In this document: piece by piece, positions 1 to 8,629 of the stretch
Position numbering within the stretch: position 1 is the stretch's first letter
How the letters are laid out: the number at the start of each line of letters is the position of its first letter
DNA from: an uncultured Bacteroidales bacterium
GTDB taxonomy: Bacteria > Bacteroidota > Bacteroidia > Bacteroidales > UBA932
Length of the DNA stretch: 64,000 nt
Reading direction: 5' to 3'
Assembly: GCA_949294195.1 (NCBI GenBank)
Contig: CASFGK010000018.1
Coordinates: forward strand, 62,001 to 126,000
The notes under the pieces: model-generated
The model's input: only the letters and a program-made list of their open reading frames with translations
Told to the model about the DNA's origin: nothing
Databases searched by the model: none
Program-made: the position numbers and the translations under genes

Positions 1-345
1 GGCCCTCTCCAGCCTGTTGGGAGAATAATCTTCCGCAAGCATGGAATTCGACACATCCAGAGCTATCATTATTTCCACACCCTCTGTCCTGTGTTCCTTC
101 AGCTTGGCCCCGATCTGCGGTCTGGACATGCCTATAGAGAAGAAAAAGAAGGCAATGGAAAATATCACAAGTTTCCACCAGCCTTTCGAGCGCGATACGG
201 ACGGCATGAGTCTGGAAACCAGCCCCGCATCACCCAGCTTGCGGATCTTTTTCCTTTTCATGTGAAGCAGCAGTGCATAAGCTGCGAAAAAGAACGGAAT
301 CAGCAATATCAGGAAAAGATACTGTGCCTGTGCGAAATTAATCAT
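1..345 (-). CDS. batB: BatB, VWA-domain membrane protein (3' end outside window)
   Basis: The first 115 codons of a gene that runs off the left edge. The start ATG at 343-345 has a purine-rich GGGAGGAAA just upstream. Visible are a first membrane helix (about residues 9-26), a second (about 58-72), and the beginning of a von Willebrand factor A domain with the metal-site motif DVSNS at residues 97-101. This is the architecture of BatB, which with BatA forms the membrane VWA pair of the Bacteroides aerotolerance (Bat) operon. It follows batA by 16 bases in the same direction, so it is co-transcribed. The molecular role of Bat proteins is not settled; a chaperone-like or envelope-stress role with the MoxR ATPase is the usual proposal. 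Confidence 0.85.
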   Translation of the reverse strand, partial: MINFAQAQYLFLILLIPFFFAAYALLLHMKRKKIRKLGDAGLVSRLMPSVSRSKGWWKLVIFSIAFFFFSIGMSRPQIGAKLKEHRTEGVEIMIALDVSNSMLAEDYSPNRLERA

Positions 346-361
346 CTCATTTCCTCCCTCA

Positions 362-1348
362 TTATGGCAATCGCCTTATTACAAACAGTTTGAAAATCAG
401 CTCAAGCATCAATGCCATCAGAGCGATCAGGGCATACGTACCGAAAAGCTCCTTATACACCGGAAAACTGTCAATCGATGTACGTGCCTTTTCCATCTTG
501 TTGATCTCGCTGTATATCTCCATCAGTTTGGTGTTGTCAGTCGCTCTGAAATACCTTCCTCCTGTAGTTTCCGCTATCTCGGCAAGCAGGTCTTCGTCAA
601 TCTCCACACGAACATTCTGGACATCCACACCCCACGGAGTCATTACGGGATACGGTGCCGTCCCCATAGCTCCGACTCCTATCGTATAGACCCTGACACC
701 GTAAGTCCCGGCTATCTCGGCAGCTGTCTGGGGTGTGATTTCCCCCCTGTTGTTCACACCGTCCGTAAGGAGAATGACCACTCTGCTTTTGGCATCCGAA
801 TCCTTGAGTCTGGCCACTGCAGTAGCAAGACCGTTTCCTATGGCAGTTCCGTCTTCAATGAGATCTGTCTGGACTTCTTTCATAAGGTTGATGAGAGTCG
901 CCCTGTCGGTAGTAAGCGGACACTGTGTGTAGCTCTCGCCGGCAAACACCACTATGCCTATCCTGTCGGAAGGCCTCTGTGATATGAACTCTATCGCGAT
1001 ATCCTTCGCCGCACTGATACGGTCAGGCTTGAAATCCCTGGCAAGCATACTGGTAGAAACATCCATCGCAAGCATTATGTCGATTCCCTCGGTATCGACT
1101 CTTTCCATCGCTTCTGACGACCGGGGTCTGGCAATGGCTATTATAATCATCACCAGAGCCAGAATCCTGAGCACGAACGGGAAATGTCTCAGCCAACCCA
1201 TCACCGACCCTCCTGACAGCTTCCATGGAGTAGAAACGGATACCCGCAGATGCGGATTCCGCTCTGCAAGCTCCAGATAGAGATAGTGCAGTATAAGCAG
1301 TACCGGGATTATCTCCAGGAACAGTATTTTCGGATATTCAAAATACAT
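362..1348 (-). CDS. batA: BatA, VWA-domain membrane protein
   Basis: 328 residues. Two N-terminal membrane helices (about 7-25 and 57-73) precede a cytoplasmic or periplasmic VWA domain that carries the complete metal-ion-dependent adhesion motif: DVSTS at 96-100 and a downstream TDG. A C-terminal hydrophobic helix (about 306-322) ends the protein. Length and order match BatA of Bacteroidetes. It lies between the BatD-like gene (8-base gap upstream) and batB, in an operon headed by the MoxR ATPase, which is thought to act on VWA partners. Identification as BatA rather than BatB rests on gene order. Confidence 0.88.
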   Translation of the reverse strand: MYFEYPKILFLEIIPVLLILHYLYLELAERNPHLRVSVSTPWKLSGGSVMGWLRHFPFVLRILALVMIIIAIARPRSSEAMERVDTEGIDIMLAMDVSTSMLARDFKPDRISAAKDIAIEFISQRPSDRIGIVVFAGESYTQCPLTTDRATLINLMKEVQTDLIEDGTAIGNGLATAVARLKDSDAKSRVVILLTDGVNNRGEITPQTAAEIAGTYGVRVYTIGVGAMGTAPYPVMTPWGVDVQNVRVEIDEDLLAEIAETTGGRYFRATDNTKLMEIYSEINKMEKARTSIDSFPVYKELFGTYALIALMALMLELIFKLFVIRRLP

Positions 1349-1356
1349 AATACAAA

Positions 1357-2364
1357 TTATTTACTGTCAGCACTCCCTGTCCCGTTTTCCGAATCTATTT
1401 CGCTCTGGTATGTCTGGGTGACGAACTTTACGGCGACAGGTACGGCAGACGCATTTTCCTCCTCTGTGGCTACATACTTCGCAAACTTCACGAAATCCGC
1501 CCTTTCAAACAGAGCTTTCACTTCACCGAACAGGTCTGCAGGAATATCCTTTCTTTCCAGACCGTCGAAAATCTCCTTGGTAGTCATCTCCATGGCAGAT
1601 ACGCCATACCGGGAGACAATGTATTCACGCAGGGCGTCAGTCACACCTGAATAGAAAATCTTCTGCTTGTCTGCCCCCCAGTATTTGTTGCCGCGCAAAT
1701 GATCAAGTTTTCTGAGAGCGACAATATGTGCCGGCTCCTTGCGGAGCAGTCCGGCAAGGGCTTTCTTCCTGCGTTTCAGTATCAGCCAAACCGCCAGAGC
1801 AATAAGTCCCGCACCAGCCGAAGCGGCTAGAAGATACGGAAAGATTTCCCTGAAAGTCAGAGGATAGCGTATCTGTCCCTTGATATCATGGAGCTTGAAT
1901 GAAGAAGTATCCACAGGTATCGTCTTCACCTCAAGCACCTGAGGGTCGAAGACCAGAGTGTCGACAGAGCCGCTACCGTTCTGCCTCAGTACCGAAATCG
2001 GGGGAAGGTCATAACGGCCTTCATCGAATGATGTGATCACCACGCTGCCTTCAAGAGTAAAGACGCCAGGCTCCCCCTTCCTGCCTTTCTGGAAATCCAG
2101 TGTATCAAGTATCCATGGAAATACCACTTCCACGCTGTCCCTGAAGCCTTCCGAATAGTCCGGGAGAGCGAAACCGGTACCTTCCTCCACTCCTTCAAGA
2201 CGGAACCCGTACCGCAGCTGGTCTGCAATCAGGACAGAATCCCTCTCTTGAAGAGGGACAAGGAACGAGCCGCCCTCTTCCATGACTGCAGAACCGCCGC
2301 CAGCCGACGCAACGGCAGGGAACATGCACAGCAAAGCGGCAGACAAACATACAAATGACTTCAT
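1357..2364 (-). CDS. BatD-like/DUF4381-type membrane protein of the Bat operon
   Basis: About 335 residues from ATG 2362-2364. An in-frame start 66 bases upstream would run into the preceding gene and would hide a good signal peptide; the chosen start gives a basic N-terminus, a hydrophobic core and an Ala-rich cleavage region ending near residue 22, preceded by AACAGGAAG as a possible ribosome site. A beta-rich extracytoplasmic domain is followed by one membrane helix (about 178-198), a run of basic residues, and a cytoplasmic alpha-helical domain. Genes of this shape sit between the DUF58 protein and BatA in Bacteroidetes Bat operons. The family assignment is from architecture and context, so the exact Pfam name is uncertain. 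Confidence 0.7.
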   Translation of the reverse strand: MKSFVCLSAALLCMFPAVASAGGGSAVMEEGGSFLVPLQERDSVLIADQLRYGFRLEGVEEGTGFALPDYSEGFRDSVEVVFPWILDTLDFQKGRKGEPGVFTLEGSVVITSFDEGRYDLPPISVLRQNGSGSVDTLVFDPQVLEVKTIPVDTSSFKLHDIKGQIRYPLTFREIFPYLLAASAGAGLIALAVWLILKRRKKALAGLLRKEPAHIVALRKLDHLRGNKYWGADKQKIFYSGVTDALREYIVSRYGVSAMEMTTKEIFDGLERKDIPADLFGEVKALFERADFVKFAKYVATEEENASAVPVAVKFVTQTYQSEIDSENGTGSADSK

Positions 2365-2392
2365 ACTTCCTGTTAAATCTTTTGAACCGGAC

Positions 2393-3280
2393 TCATCTTT
2401 TCTGGAAAAATGACATGAGACCTTTGACATAGTCTTCGTCTGTAGATATGCTCACATTGTCAATGCTGTATTTGTTGAACAGCCTGACAGCCGACCGTGA
2501 CACGGTCTCGAACCACTCCGAATAAAGACGGCGCATTTTCCTGGTCGTGTTTACCCAGGTCGAGGCACCGGATTCAGAGTCCTTTATATGCACCAGACCG
2601 ATATCCGGAAGTGTTCTCTCCCGAGGGTCATATACCTCAATCACGGAAAGGTCATGGCGTCCGGCCGCCACTTTCAGCGCATCTTCATAACGCGGAGTAC
2701 CGTCATCGTTGACATCCAGCATGTCGGACAGGAGAAAGGCTGTGCATCTTTTCTTGATGGCATTTGTCAGGTAGCGCAAGGCTTCACCGATATCCGTCCT
2801 GTCAGATTCCGGTTTCAGCTCTATTATCTCCCTGATTATATGGAGCAGATGACTCCGGCCTTTCTTCGGAGGGATGAACTTTTCCACCTTGTCGCTGAAA
2901 AAAAGCGCCCCGACCTTATCGTTGTTGATAATGGCGGAAAAGGAGAGCACGGCCGCGATCTCGGCTATCAGATCGTTCTTGGTCATTCCTGCAGTCCCGA
3001 ATAGTCCTGATCTGCTGACATCTATCAGCAAGACTACAGTAAGCTCCCTTTCCTCCTCGAAAACTTTCACATATGGGGATCTCAGGCGTGCGGTGACATT
3101 CCAGTCCATATTGCGCACGTCATCACCGTACTGATACTCGCGCACTTCACTGAAAGCCATTCCCCGACCCTTGAAAGCGGAATGATACTCTCCCGCGAAA
3201 ATCTGGTGAGAAAGAGCACGGGTCTTGATTTCTATCTTCCTGACCTTCCTGAGCAGGTCGTTTGCACTTCTGTTTTCCAT
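2393..3280 (-). CDS. DUF58 protein (VWA-like) paired with MoxR
   Basis: 295 residues, no signal peptide. The N-terminal half has the DUF58 hallmark: a Gly/Arg-rich segment followed by Tyr-Gly-Asp-Asp and Asp-Trp-x-x-Thr-Ala-Arg (residues about 50-66). After it comes a VWA-like fold with IDVSRSG near residue 86. Its ATG overlaps the moxR stop codon by one base (TAATG), so the two are translationally coupled. MoxR-DUF58 pairs are widespread and generally thought to act together on VWA proteins; here the VWA partners are BatA and BatB downstream. Confidence 0.88.
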   Translation of the reverse strand: MENRSANDLLRKVRKIEIKTRALSHQIFAGEYHSAFKGRGMAFSEVREYQYGDDVRNMDWNVTARLRSPYVKVFEEERELTVVLLIDVSRSGLFGTAGMTKNDLIAEIAAVLSFSAIINNDKVGALFFSDKVEKFIPPKKGRSHLLHIIREIIELKPESDRTDIGEALRYLTNAIKKRCTAFLLSDMLDVNDDGTPRYEDALKVAAGRHDLSVIEVYDPRERTLPDIGLVHIKDSESGASTWVNTTRKMRRLYSEWFETVSRSAVRLFNKYSIDNVSISTDEDYVKGLMSFFQKR

Positions 3281-4272
3281 TATGGAACCTCTACGGCGTT
3301 GATGATTTCAGCTATGATATTTTCCGTTGTGACATTCTCTGCCTCAGCCTCGTAAGTCAGTCCGATCCTGTGACGGAGAACCTCGTTGCAGACAGCCCTG
3401 ACATCCTCAGGAATCACATACCCCCTTCTCTTTATGAATGCGTAAGCCTTTGATGCCATTGAAAGCGAGATGCTGGCACGCGGAGACGCACCGTATGAAA
3501 TCAGATTCGAAAGCTTTCCGAGGCCGTAGTCCTGAGGCGTCCTTGTAGCATATACTATATCCACAATATATCTCTCTATCTTCTCATCCATGTAGACGTC
3601 TTTCACTACCTGTCTGGCGCGGACGATATCCTCAGGCTTGAGTATAGGAGACGCTTTCGGGAACTCGCCCGAATTGTTCATCCTTACTATCAGCCTTTCT
3701 TCTTCTTTCTTCGGATAGCTGACCACCACCTTCAGCATGAAACGGTCAACCTGCGCCTCCGGGAGCGGATATGTACCTTCCTGCTCTATAGGGTTCTGGG
3801 TCGCCATCACCAGAAAAGGCTCAGGCAGCTTGAACGTCTCGTCGCCTATTGTCACCTGACGCTCCTGCATAGCCTCCAGAAGGGCCGACTGGACCTTGGC
3901 CGGAGACCTGTTGATCTCGTCGGCAAGTACGAAATTCGCGAATACCGGACCTTTCTTGATCTGGAACTGCTCGCTTTTCTGCGAATAGATCATCGTTCCG
4001 ATGACATCTGCCGGAAGCAGGTCCGGGGTAAACTGTATACGGCTGAACTTCGCGTCCACTGCAGAAGCAAGAGTGTTGATGGCAAGTGTCTTGGCCAGTC
4101 CGGGGACACCTTCGAGAAGAATGTGCCCGTTTGCCAGAAGGCCGATAAGAAGATTCTCCACCAGAGACTTCTGTCCGACAATGACCTTCCCCATTTCCAT
4201 AGTGAGAAGGTCTACGAACGAGCTTTCCTTCTGAATGCGGTCATTAAGTTCTTTAATGTTTACGCTTTCCAT
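3280..4272 (-). CDS. moxR: MoxR-family AAA+ ATPase
   Basis: 330 residues. Walker A GVPGLAKT is at 55-62 and Walker B LADEINR at about 116-122, followed by the sensor and arginine-finger region typical of the MoxR branch (PFxVxATQNPxEQEGTYPLPEAQxDRF pattern) and a C-terminal lid domain. It is the first gene of the Bat operon. MoxR ATPases are cytosolic hexameric chaperone-like enzymes that remodel VWA-domain partners, which fits the four genes downstream. Divergently oriented from truA, with 90 bases between the two starts; I found no convincing TAnnTTTG box for the moxR side. Confidence 0.93.
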   Translation of the reverse strand: MESVNIKELNDRIQKESSFVDLLTMEMGKVIVGQKSLVENLLIGLLANGHILLEGVPGLAKTLAINTLASAVDAKFSRIQFTPDLLPADVIGTMIYSQKSEQFQIKKGPVFANFVLADEINRSPAKVQSALLEAMQERQVTIGDETFKLPEPFLVMATQNPIEQEGTYPLPEAQVDRFMLKVVVSYPKKEEERLIVRMNNSGEFPKASPILKPEDIVRARQVVKDVYMDEKIERYIVDIVYATRTPQDYGLGKLSNLISYGASPRASISLSMASKAYAFIKRRGYVIPEDVRAVCNEVLRHRIGLTYEAEAENVTTENIIAEIINAVEVP

Positions 4273-4312
4273 AAAATTATCTGTTTTCTTTTAAACTTCG
4301 TATGCAATATTC

Positions 4313-4320
4313 TATTTTTG
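4313..4320 (+). promoter_or_regulatory. Bacteroidetes -7 box upstream of truA
   Basis: TATTTTTG matches the -7 consensus TAnnTTTG. It lies 42 bases before the truA ATG in the moxR/truA divergent region. No clear -33 TTG is seen at the ideal distance. Confidence 0.55.
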
Positions 4321-4362
4321 CAGTAAAAACCCCCAAAAATACAAAATTTCAAAGAAATAACC

Positions 4363-5163
4363 ATGAAATACATTATAAGGCTTTCTTATAACGGGGCTCC
4401 GTTCTGCGGCTGGCAGCTGCAAAAGAACGGCACAAGCATCCAAGGGGAACTCCAGAAAACGCTTTCCATGCTTCTGGACAGTGAAATTCCGGTTACAGGA
4501 GCAGGCCGGACAGATGCCGGAGTCAATGCCGTGAACTACATAGCGCATTTCGACGTGCCCGATACGGCTGCGGCAGACCCGGAGTTTTTGAAATACAAAT
4601 TGAATGCCATCCTGCCCAAAGCAATTGCAGTACATGAAATCATCCCTGCAGACCCCGGCTTCCACGCCCGCTTCTCTGCCGTATCGAGGGAATACCACTA
4701 TTTCATACACCGGAAAAAGGATCCCTTCATGGAAAACTTCTCCCACTACTGCGTCTACCCTCTGGACATTGGAAAGATGAACGAAGCGGCATCGTATCTG
4801 ACAGGAGAACACGATTTCAGCTGTTTTGAAAAAACAGGAGGAAACAACCTGACATCTGTCTGTACGGTATATGAAGCGAGATGGGAGCGTTACACGCCGG
4901 CCCATGTGTCAGCACTCGGCTATCCTGCCGGACCCGATGACTATATCGTATTCAGAATCCGGGCCAACCGCTTCCTCCGCAACATGGTCCGTGCCATAGT
5001 AGGCTCCCTGGTAGATGTCGGACGCGGGAAACGGGATCCGGAATGGTTCAGGGGACTTATAGGCAAGGGCTCCAGGTCGGACGCCGGGGAATCGGTTCCG
5101 GGGAAGGCCCTGTTTCTGAACGAAGTCAGATATCAGGAGAAAATCCAAAATCCGGAAGTCTGA
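4363..5163 (+). CDS. truA: tRNA pseudouridine(38-40) synthase TruA
   Basis: 266 residues, normal length for the family. It isomerises uridines 38-40 in the anticodon stem-loop of many tRNAs. The active-site motif GRTDAGV is present with the nucleophilic Asp at residue 51, and the second TruA motif (FRxRANRFLRNMVR-like) is at about residues 195-208. The protein opens directly with the conserved start of the family (Lys-Tyr-x-Ile-x-Leu-Ser-Tyr-Asn-Gly), which supports this ATG. Transcribed away from moxR, with its own promoter box. Confidence 0.95.
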   Translation: MKYIIRLSYNGAPFCGWQLQKNGTSIQGELQKTLSMLLDSEIPVTGAGRTDAGVNAVNYIAHFDVPDTAAADPEFLKYKLNAILPKAIAVHEIIPADPGFHARFSAVSREYHYFIHRKKDPFMENFSHYCVYPLDIGKMNEAASYLTGEHDFSCFEKTGGNNLTSVCTVYEARWERYTPAHVSALGYPAGPDDYIVFRIRANRFLRNMVRAIVGSLVDVGRGKRDPEWFRGLIGKGSRSDAGESVPGKALFLNEVRYQEKIQNPEV

Positions 5164-5189
5164 TTTTTAGGAATTTCAGGATTTTTGTC

Positions 5190-5197
5190 TAATTTTG
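5190..5197 (+). promoter_or_regulatory. -7 promoter box of the exbB-exbD-tonB operon
   Basis: TAATTTTG, a full match to TAnnTTTG. Transcription would start near 5203, which makes a TTG start at 5205 unlikely and supports the ATG at 5229 for exbB. Confidence 0.65.
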
Positions 5198-5228
5198 CAG
5201 ACTTTTGTACTTTTATAACGACAATAAC

Positions 5229-5942
5229 ATGCTTTTCAATCTCTTACAAACCAGCATCGATGCTATGGAAACTGTCGGGGAGGCAGTTCCGCAGCAGCAG
5301 GAAATGACAATGTCCCTCTTTGACCTTTTCCTCAAGGGAGGAGCGCTGATGTGGGTTCTTCTGGCCCTTTCAATCCTGGCTATATACATTTTCGGAAAAA
5401 AATGGTGGGTTCTCCGCAAGGCCGGAACAGTCGATCCGTATTTCATGAAAGATATCCAGGATATGATTTTGGAAGGGAAGACAAAATCCGCAGTCGCACT
5501 GTGCCGCAAATACGACACGCCTGTGGCAAGGCTGGTTGAAAAAGGCATTGACCGTATCGGAAGGCCGCTGCAGGATATACAGGCTGCCGTGGAGAACACG
5601 GGAAATGTAGAAGTCTCAAGGCTTGAAAAAGGTCTCCCGATTCTGGCAACCATTGCAGGAGGCGCACCTATGATCGGCTTTCTGGGAACGGTTGCCGGTA
5701 TGATACAGGCGTTCTTCAATATGGCCAACGCAGGAAACAATATCGATATCACGCTCCTTTCAGGAGGTATCTATACGGCGATGATCACCACTGTCGGCGG
5801 ACTCATTGTCGGCATACCCGCGTATTTCGGATACAACTACCTGACTTCCAAGATATCCGATATCGTATTCAAGATGGAGAGCATCACCATAGACCTCATG
5901 GATGTCCTCAACAAATCATCAATAGAGAGCAAACAGTCATAA
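5229..5942 (+). CDS. exbB: ExbB/TolQ-family proton channel protein
   Basis: 237 residues from ATG 5229; a TTG eight codons earlier is open but sits on the predicted transcription start. Three membrane segments (about 30-50, 140-165, 185-207) surround a cytoplasmic domain with the MotA/TolQ/ExbB signature, including a Gly-rich loop with Gly-Phe-Leu-Gly-Thr-Val-Ala-Gly-Met. ExbB forms the pentameric channel that, with ExbD, couples the proton gradient to TonB. The gene is followed at 7 bases by exbD and then tonB, a complete energising unit for TonB-dependent outer-membrane receptors (SusC-like and others). Confidence 0.9.
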   Translation: MLFNLLQTSIDAMETVGEAVPQQQEMTMSLFDLFLKGGALMWVLLALSILAIYIFGKKWWVLRKAGTVDPYFMKDIQDMILEGKTKSAVALCRKYDTPVARLVEKGIDRIGRPLQDIQAAVENTGNVEVSRLEKGLPILATIAGGAPMIGFLGTVAGMIQAFFNMANAGNNIDITLLSGGIYTAMITTVGGLIVGIPAYFGYNYLTSKISDIVFKMESITIDLMDVLNKSSIESKQS

Positions 5943-5949
5943 ACGCGAT

Positions 5950-6363
5950 ATGGCAATAAAGAGAAATACACGCATTACCCCAGAGTTCTCGATGTCATCC
6001 ATGACGGACATCGTGTTCCTGCTGCTGGTATTCTTCCTGGTGACATCAACCCTTGTCAACCCCAATGCACTCAAGCTGCTGCTTCCGAAAAGCACAGGTC
6101 AGGTTTCAGCCAAAGCCACTGTAAGCGTGTCGATAAAGCACTATCTGGATACAGACTCTTTCTCATACCATATAAACGGAGATCCGAAACCTGTAAGATT
6201 CAATGATATAGAAGACGATCTGGTAGAACTGCTGCAGAACGAGGAGGATCCAACTTTCTCTATTTATGCAGATGAAACGGTTCCTATCAAGGAAGTGGTC
6301 CAGGTCATGAACATCGCAAAGCGCAACCATTATAAAGTAATCCTGGCCACGTCTCCTGAATAA
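5950..6363 (+). CDS. exbD: ExbD/TolR-family biopolymer transport protein
   Basis: 137 residues with one N-terminal membrane helix (about 20-36) and a periplasmic domain. The channel-lining Asp required for proton passage is present in the motif MTDIVFLLL (Asp20). Lies between exbB (7 bases upstream) and tonB (15 bases downstream). Short length and lack of other domains are normal for ExbD. Confidence 0.92.
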   Translation: MAIKRNTRITPEFSMSSMTDIVFLLLVFFLVTSTLVNPNALKLLLPKSTGQVSAKATVSVSIKHYLDTDSFSYHINGDPKPVRFNDIEDDLVELLQNEEDPTFSIYADETVPIKEVVQVMNIAKRNHYKVILATSPE

Positions 6364-6378
6364 CGAACAGAAAGGGAA

Positions 6379-7170
6379 ATGAACGAACAGTATCTAAAAG
6401 AACGTGACCGTCAGGGAAGGAAATCGAGCATCATAGGCATCGTGCTTACGGTGGCCGTGCATGCCGTCATTATCCTGGTCGGTACAGTTTCGGGACTGAA
6501 ATACATGTACCCTCCTCCTGAGGAGCAGGGCATGCTCATTGATTTCTCGGAAGATACTCCGAATATCCCAAGACAGGAAATTTCAGGTTCACAGCCAAGG
6601 TCGGTCACGGCAGATCTGGAAAAGGACATAAAGCTGGTCCAGGCAGCACAGGCACAGGAAACCGGGACAAAAGCAAATGAAGCCCCGGAAGCCGTAAATG
6701 ACGATTTCGGAGATGTGGAGACCCCGCAGCCTCCGCGGAAAAAGGAAATCGACCGCAGGGCGCTCTTCCATGCGGCGGACAACAAGACCGATAAGGATAC
6801 TCTTGCAGCCCAAACTGCGGCGAAAGTGTCGGATGCCCTGAAGGCCGGACACTCGCAAGGCAATACCCGGACAGGAAACACCGAAGGGGAACCCAACGCC
6901 CATCTTGCCGGAAGACAAGTGCTCGGAAGCCTTCCCAAACCGGGCTATACAGTCCAGCAGGCAGGAAAAGTCGTCGTTACCATAAAGGTGGACCAGTATG
7001 GCAAGGTCCTTGAAGCTGTTCCGGGCGCTTCCGGAACGACACTCACCGACAGGACAATCTGGGAAGCGGCAAAGAAGGCCGCACTCGGTGCAAGATTCAA
7101 CATGAGCAGCGATGCCCCTGCGGTGCAGGAAGGGACGATAACATACATATTCAACTTGACTAAAAATTAA
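6379..7170 (+). CDS. tonB: TonB-family energy transducer
   Basis: 263 residues: short basic cytoplasmic N-terminus, one membrane helix (about 19-40) that contains the conserved His used by TonB proteins, a polar Pro/Glu/Thr/Asn-rich periplasmic linker (about 45-190), and a small C-terminal TonB domain (about 190-263) that begins with the usual Gly-Lys-Val-Val-Val-x-Ile-x-Val-Asp pattern. The C-terminal domain is expected to contact TonB boxes of outer-membrane receptors. Last gene of the exbB-exbD-tonB unit. Confidence 0.9.
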   Translation: MNEQYLKERDRQGRKSSIIGIVLTVAVHAVIILVGTVSGLKYMYPPPEEQGMLIDFSEDTPNIPRQEISGSQPRSVTADLEKDIKLVQAAQAQETGTKANEAPEAVNDDFGDVETPQPPRKKEIDRRALFHAADNKTDKDTLAAQTAAKVSDALKAGHSQGNTRTGNTEGEPNAHLAGRQVLGSLPKPGYTVQQAGKVVVTIKVDQYGKVLEAVPGASGTTLTDRTIWEAAKKAALGARFNMSSDAPAVQEGTITYIFNLTKN

Positions 7171-7186
7171 AATGGCGTGAGCCATT
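7171..7186 (+). terminator. Possible weak terminator after tonB
   Basis: Six-base stem AATGGC/GCCATT with a GTGA loop directly after the tonB stop, followed by an A/T-rich stretch rather than a clean T-run. A second short stem (CCCC/GGGG, 7223-7235) follows just before rluB. The rest of the 73-base gap is AT-rich with no recognisable -7 box. Confidence 0.35.
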
Positions 7187-7243
7187 ATTTAAAAAATAAC
7201 ATTTCATATTAAATTTAACACGCCCCGCAAAGGGGTACAGACA

Positions 7244-8620
7244 ATGGAACATTACAAGAATGACGGCTTTGACGGCCAGAGCAGCGACCGTAGGGATTAC
7301 GGAAGCATGAGGAATTCAGAAAGGAGTCACACCAGCGGCTATTCGCAGGCCGGACGGAAACTCCGTCACAGGAAAAACTACACAAGCGGTCCTGAAAACG
7401 ATTTCAGCTACCAGTCAAACAGGAAAAATTCCTATTCGTCAGATGAACGCACCGGCGGACGCACTTCACCGGAAAGAAGAAGCTACGGTGAAAGCAGGGG
7501 CTACGGGAACAGGACTTCAGACAGAAGCCGCGGATACGGCGAACGCAATTTCGGTGAAAGGCCGGACAGAGGAGGATTCAGAAAGCCTGCCCAGAGAAGG
7601 CCTTATGGAGAGAGCGACGGCAGAAGACCGTTCGGCGACAGCGACAGCAGAAGGCCATTCGGAGAGAACAATGAAAGAAGAGGCTTTTCTTCAGGAAGGC
7701 CTGCAGGAAAAAGGTCTTTCGGTGACACAAGGAAAGGAGCTCAGGCGGCAGGCCGCGGACGCAGGCCGGGAGCACCTGCAAAGAACGGAATGAACAGGAT
7801 GCAGGACAGCGCCGCAGCCGGTATAAACAGGATGATCAGCAGAAAACCGCAGCTTGACGACACAAGGTTCTCCGACAACGATATGGTCAACATTCCGGTA
7901 AAGGAGGAAGTAAGGCTCAACAAGTTCATCGCGAATTCAGGAGTATGCTCCCGTCGTGAGGCAGATAACCTCATACTTGCCGGTGTCGTGACCGTAAACG
8001 GCAAGCTGGTCACTGAACTGGGTACAAAAGTCAACATATATACCGATGATGTCAGATTCAACGGAGAAAGGCTCAGAGGCGAAGAAAAGGTATATATCGT
8101 AATGAACAAGCCGAAAGGTTTCGTGACTACAGCAAGTGATCCCCATGCGGACAAGACCGTCATGGACCTGATGAAAAGCTGTACGGCAAGGGTTTTCCCG
8201 GTAGGCCGTCTGGACAAGAACACCACAGGAGTGCTGATGTTCACCAATGACGGGGAAATTGCGGAAAAACTCACTCATCCTTCATACGACAAGAAGAAAA
8301 TCTATCAGGTGAGTCTGGACAAGGATCTCAGCCAGGAAGATTTCGACCGTATCATCAACGGAATCGAACTTTCGGACGGGACGATCTGTGCTGACGAGCT
8401 TGAATATATCGATGACAACGACCACCGGAAACTCGGCATAGAGATTCACTCGGGAAAGAACCGAATCGTAAGAAGGATTTTCGAATCGCTGGGATACAAC
8501 GTGAAAGCGCTGGACAGGGTATACTTTGCCGGACTAACCAAAAAAGGCCTCAAAAGAGGAGCCTGGAGGTATCTTTCACAGGGAGAAGTGAATATTCTCA
8601 AAATGGGCGCATACGTATAA
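7244..8620 (+). CDS. rluB: RluB-type pseudouridine synthase with disordered Arg/Gly-rich N-terminal arm
   Basis: 458 residues. The last ~235 are a standard RsuA/RluB enzyme: an S4 RNA-binding domain (about 224-270, with LNKFIANSGVCSRREAD) and a pseudouridine synthase domain with the catalytic motif GRLDKNTTG (about 326-334). This group modifies 23S rRNA near position 2605 (RluB) or related sites. The first ~200 residues are low complexity, rich in Arg, Gly, Ser, Tyr and Phe, with three in-frame 9-residue repeats. Such arms occur in Bacteroidetes pseudouridine synthases and probably add non-specific RNA contacts. The ATG at 7244 is followed immediately by the arm; an internal start near 7791 would remove it, but the open frame and codon use favour the long form. 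Confidence 0.88.
   Translation: MEHYKNDGFDGQSSDRRDYGSMRNSERSHTSGYSQAGRKLRHRKNYTSGPENDFSYQSNRKNSYSSDERTGGRTSPERRSYGESRGYGNRTSDRSRGYGERNFGERPDRGGFRKPAQRRPYGESDGRRPFGDSDSRRPFGENNERRGFSSGRPAGKRSFGDTRKGAQAAGRGRRPGAPAKNGMNRMQDSAAAGINRMISRKPQLDDTRFSDNDMVNIPVKEEVRLNKFIANSGVCSRREADNLILAGVVTVNGKLVTELGTKVNIYTDDVRFNGERLRGEEKVYIVMNKPKGFVTTASDPHADKTVMDLMKSCTARVFPVGRLDKNTTGVLMFTNDGEIAEKLTHPSYDKKKIYQVSLDKDLSQEDFDRIINGIELSDGTICADELEYIDDNDHRKLGIEIHSGKNRIVRRIFESLGYNVKALDRVYFAGLTKKGLKRGAWRYLSQGEVNILKMGAYV
7595..7675 (+). repeat. Three 27-bp tandem repeats inside rluB
   Basis: Three in-frame copies at 7595-7621, 7622-7648 and 7649-7675, each starting AGAAGRCC, encode RRPYGESDG, RRPFGDSDS and RRPFGENNE (residues 118-144). 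The copies have diverged at many bases but the Arg-Arg-Pro-aromatic-Gly core is kept. Confidence 0.85.
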
Positions 8621-8629
8621 CGGCACGAT

